A DNA stretch of 64,000 bases from Synechococcus sp. BIOS-E4-1 (GTDB taxonomy: Bacteria; Cyanobacteriota; Cyanobacteriia; PCC-6307; Cyanobiaceae): the NCBI RefSeq assembly GCF_014279995.1, contig NZ_CP047935.1, positions 1,509,494 to 1,573,493 of the forward strand. Reading direction: 5' to 3'. Shown piece by piece: positions 63,218 through 64,000 of this stretch. Each line of letters begins with the position of its first letter. The first letter of the stretch is position 1. The notes below the pieces were generated by a model. The model made no database searches. It was not told the origin of the DNA and was given only the letters and a program-made list of their open reading frames with translations. The translations under genes were made by a program, and so were the position numbers.

Positions 63218-63478
63218 ATGTCAGAAGAACAACTCAAAGCCTTCCTGGAGAAGGTCAAAGGCGACAAAAGTCTTCAAGACAAACTAAAGGCAGTAAAGAC
63301 TCCTGAAGACGTCGTAGGGATCGCTAAGGAGCACGGTCATGAATTCACTGCTGATAATATCGCTGAACTCAGTTAAGAGGAACTAGAAGGCTTGGCTGGC
63401 AGAGGTTTACCATCTCTTTGGACTGCCTGTAACCTCAGGTTGTGTAGGAGATTTACTGACCCTCCTCCGGGCTCCTGA
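63218..63478 (+). pseudogene. Nif11 precursor with stop before the cleavage site
   Basis: Leader MSEEQLKAFLEKVKGDKSLQ proceeds to AELS then TAA at 63374 where sisters have GAA. The frame goes on as EELEGLAGRGLPSLWTACNL to TGA 63476; the GG is also GR. The leader alone can be made, without a core. Confidence 0.78.
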
Positions 63479-63552
63479 TTCTACTTATCAAACACCCTGC
63501 CGTCGTAGTGGCTTTTTATTACTTCAACAGTCTGAATAATCCCATAAATTAG

Positions 63553-63600
63553 CCTCCAATACCTGGCACGATTGAGCGTAGTAACCATTAGTTAAAGGCA
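63553..63600 (+). repeat. Orphan copy of the Nif11 upstream element
   Basis: CCTCCAATACCTGGCACGAT, then TGAGCGTAGTAACCATTAGT with no Nif11 gene following. It may mark a lost gene at the array edge. Confidence 0.55.
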
Positions 63601-63754
63601 ATTCACAGTCGCTGACAGGGTGGTGAAGGCGCATCCCCCAAAATGACCAAAGATCCTCAATGACGGACCACTGGTGGTCGGTATGCGCACACTCTTGCGC
63701 ACAGCGTTGCAGAAACTCAGTCAGTAACTGGTGGACCCGTTGCTTACGAAGCAA
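63601..63754 (-). CDS. Possible small hypothetical protein (3' end lies lower, near 63524)
   Basis: A minus-strand frame from TTG 63754 (MLRKQRVHQLLTEFLQRCAQ) has coding-like composition, but its end runs into the orphan Nif11 element at 63553-63600, so only the N-terminal part seems credible. Confidence 0.25.
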
Positions 63755-64000
63755 TCAAACGTCGATTGCCTGCTGATTCCACTGTTCTGCAGAGAGCTTG
63801 CCCTGAGCATCGCCCTGCTGGATGAAATCCTTCACGACATTGACCTGCATCGCCTGGACGCCTGCATCAGGGCTGAGCTGATTGTTCAACTGGCGAGCAC
63901 GGCGATCGTGATGCGTTGAGAGTGCGCGGAGCAGAGCTGGATCGACACCAGGCTCGTACGTGGTCTTCACGGTGGTGCGCCCCATGGCGTCGGTGACTGT
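63755..64000 (-). CDS. Hypothetical protein, 5' end possibly outside the window
   Basis: From ATG 63985 it reads MGRTTVKTTYEPGVDPALLR, then ALSTHHDRRARQLNNQLSPD, ending QWNQQAIDV. The frame stays open to the right edge (TVTDAMGRTT), so the ATG may be internal. Helical and polar, no motif recognised. Confidence 0.4.
   Translation of the reverse strand, partial: TVTDAMGRTTVKTTYEPGVDPALLRALSTHHDRRARQLNNQLSPDAGVQAMQVNVVKDFIQQGDAQGKLSAEQWNQQAIDV

Overview
The window looks like a chromosome segment of a marine picocyanobacterium (Synechococcus or low-light Prochlorococcus type). The pointers are a CcsA C-terminus, a glucosylglycerol-3-phosphate phosphatase, an ArsS-like radical SAM enzyme, MetY-MetA methionine enzymes, many tiny cyanobacterial hypothetical proteins, and above all many prochlorosin-type (Nif11-leader) peptide genes. 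All assignments come from reading motifs; no database search was run.

Layout. 1-5.5 kb: the end of ccsA, an integrase-like remnant, and a paralogous set of small secreted proteins. 5.5-11.4 kb: housekeeping genes on the minus strand (membrane protein, metA, metY, conserved protein, lytic transglycosylase, DOMON-like protein). 12.5-19.1 kb: first Nif11 array, 11 loci on the plus strand, one of them broken. 19.7-29.9 kb: PiT-like membrane protein, broken MAPEG gene, kinase-like protein, SbcD/SbcC-like pair, conserved protein. 30.3-41.7 kb: an AT-rich RiPP (ribosomally made, modified peptide) island. 42.1-49.2 kb: SemiSWEET, GST, phosphatase, ArsS-like, short SepF-like protein, a His-rich repeat protein, a Fur-family regulator and a ROK glucokinase. 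49.5-54.7 kb: small or decayed genes, including a broken integrase. 54.9-63.5 kb: second Nif11 array, 14 loci on both strands, many broken.

The most interesting system is at 30.3-41.7 kb. A LanM-type Ser/Thr dehydratase without a cyclase domain (minus strand) lies divergent from four intact and one broken precursor genes with nitrile-hydratase-like (NHLP) leaders and Ser/Thr/Gly/Cys-rich cores sharing a CPxxSA motif. A 58-residue leader-only gene sits between them. Downstream are a fused ocin-ThiF/YcaO cyclodehydratase, a SagB-type azoline dehydrogenase and an unusual P450-like protein, packed as one operon. Together they suggest a product combining azol(in)es with dehydroamino acids and perhaps an oxidative step. 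No transporter or leader peptidase is visible nearby.

The two Nif11 arrays hold about 25 loci with near-identical leaders and hypervariable cores. Many share an upstream module of about 90 bp and a GC-rich terminator. One intact frame starts at ATA, three intact loci lack Cys in the core, and two loci form a subfamily with a conserved SCSxGCxCK core. No full LanM (ProcM-like) synthetase is in the window, so the enzyme acting on these peptides must be elsewhere if they are lanthipeptides.
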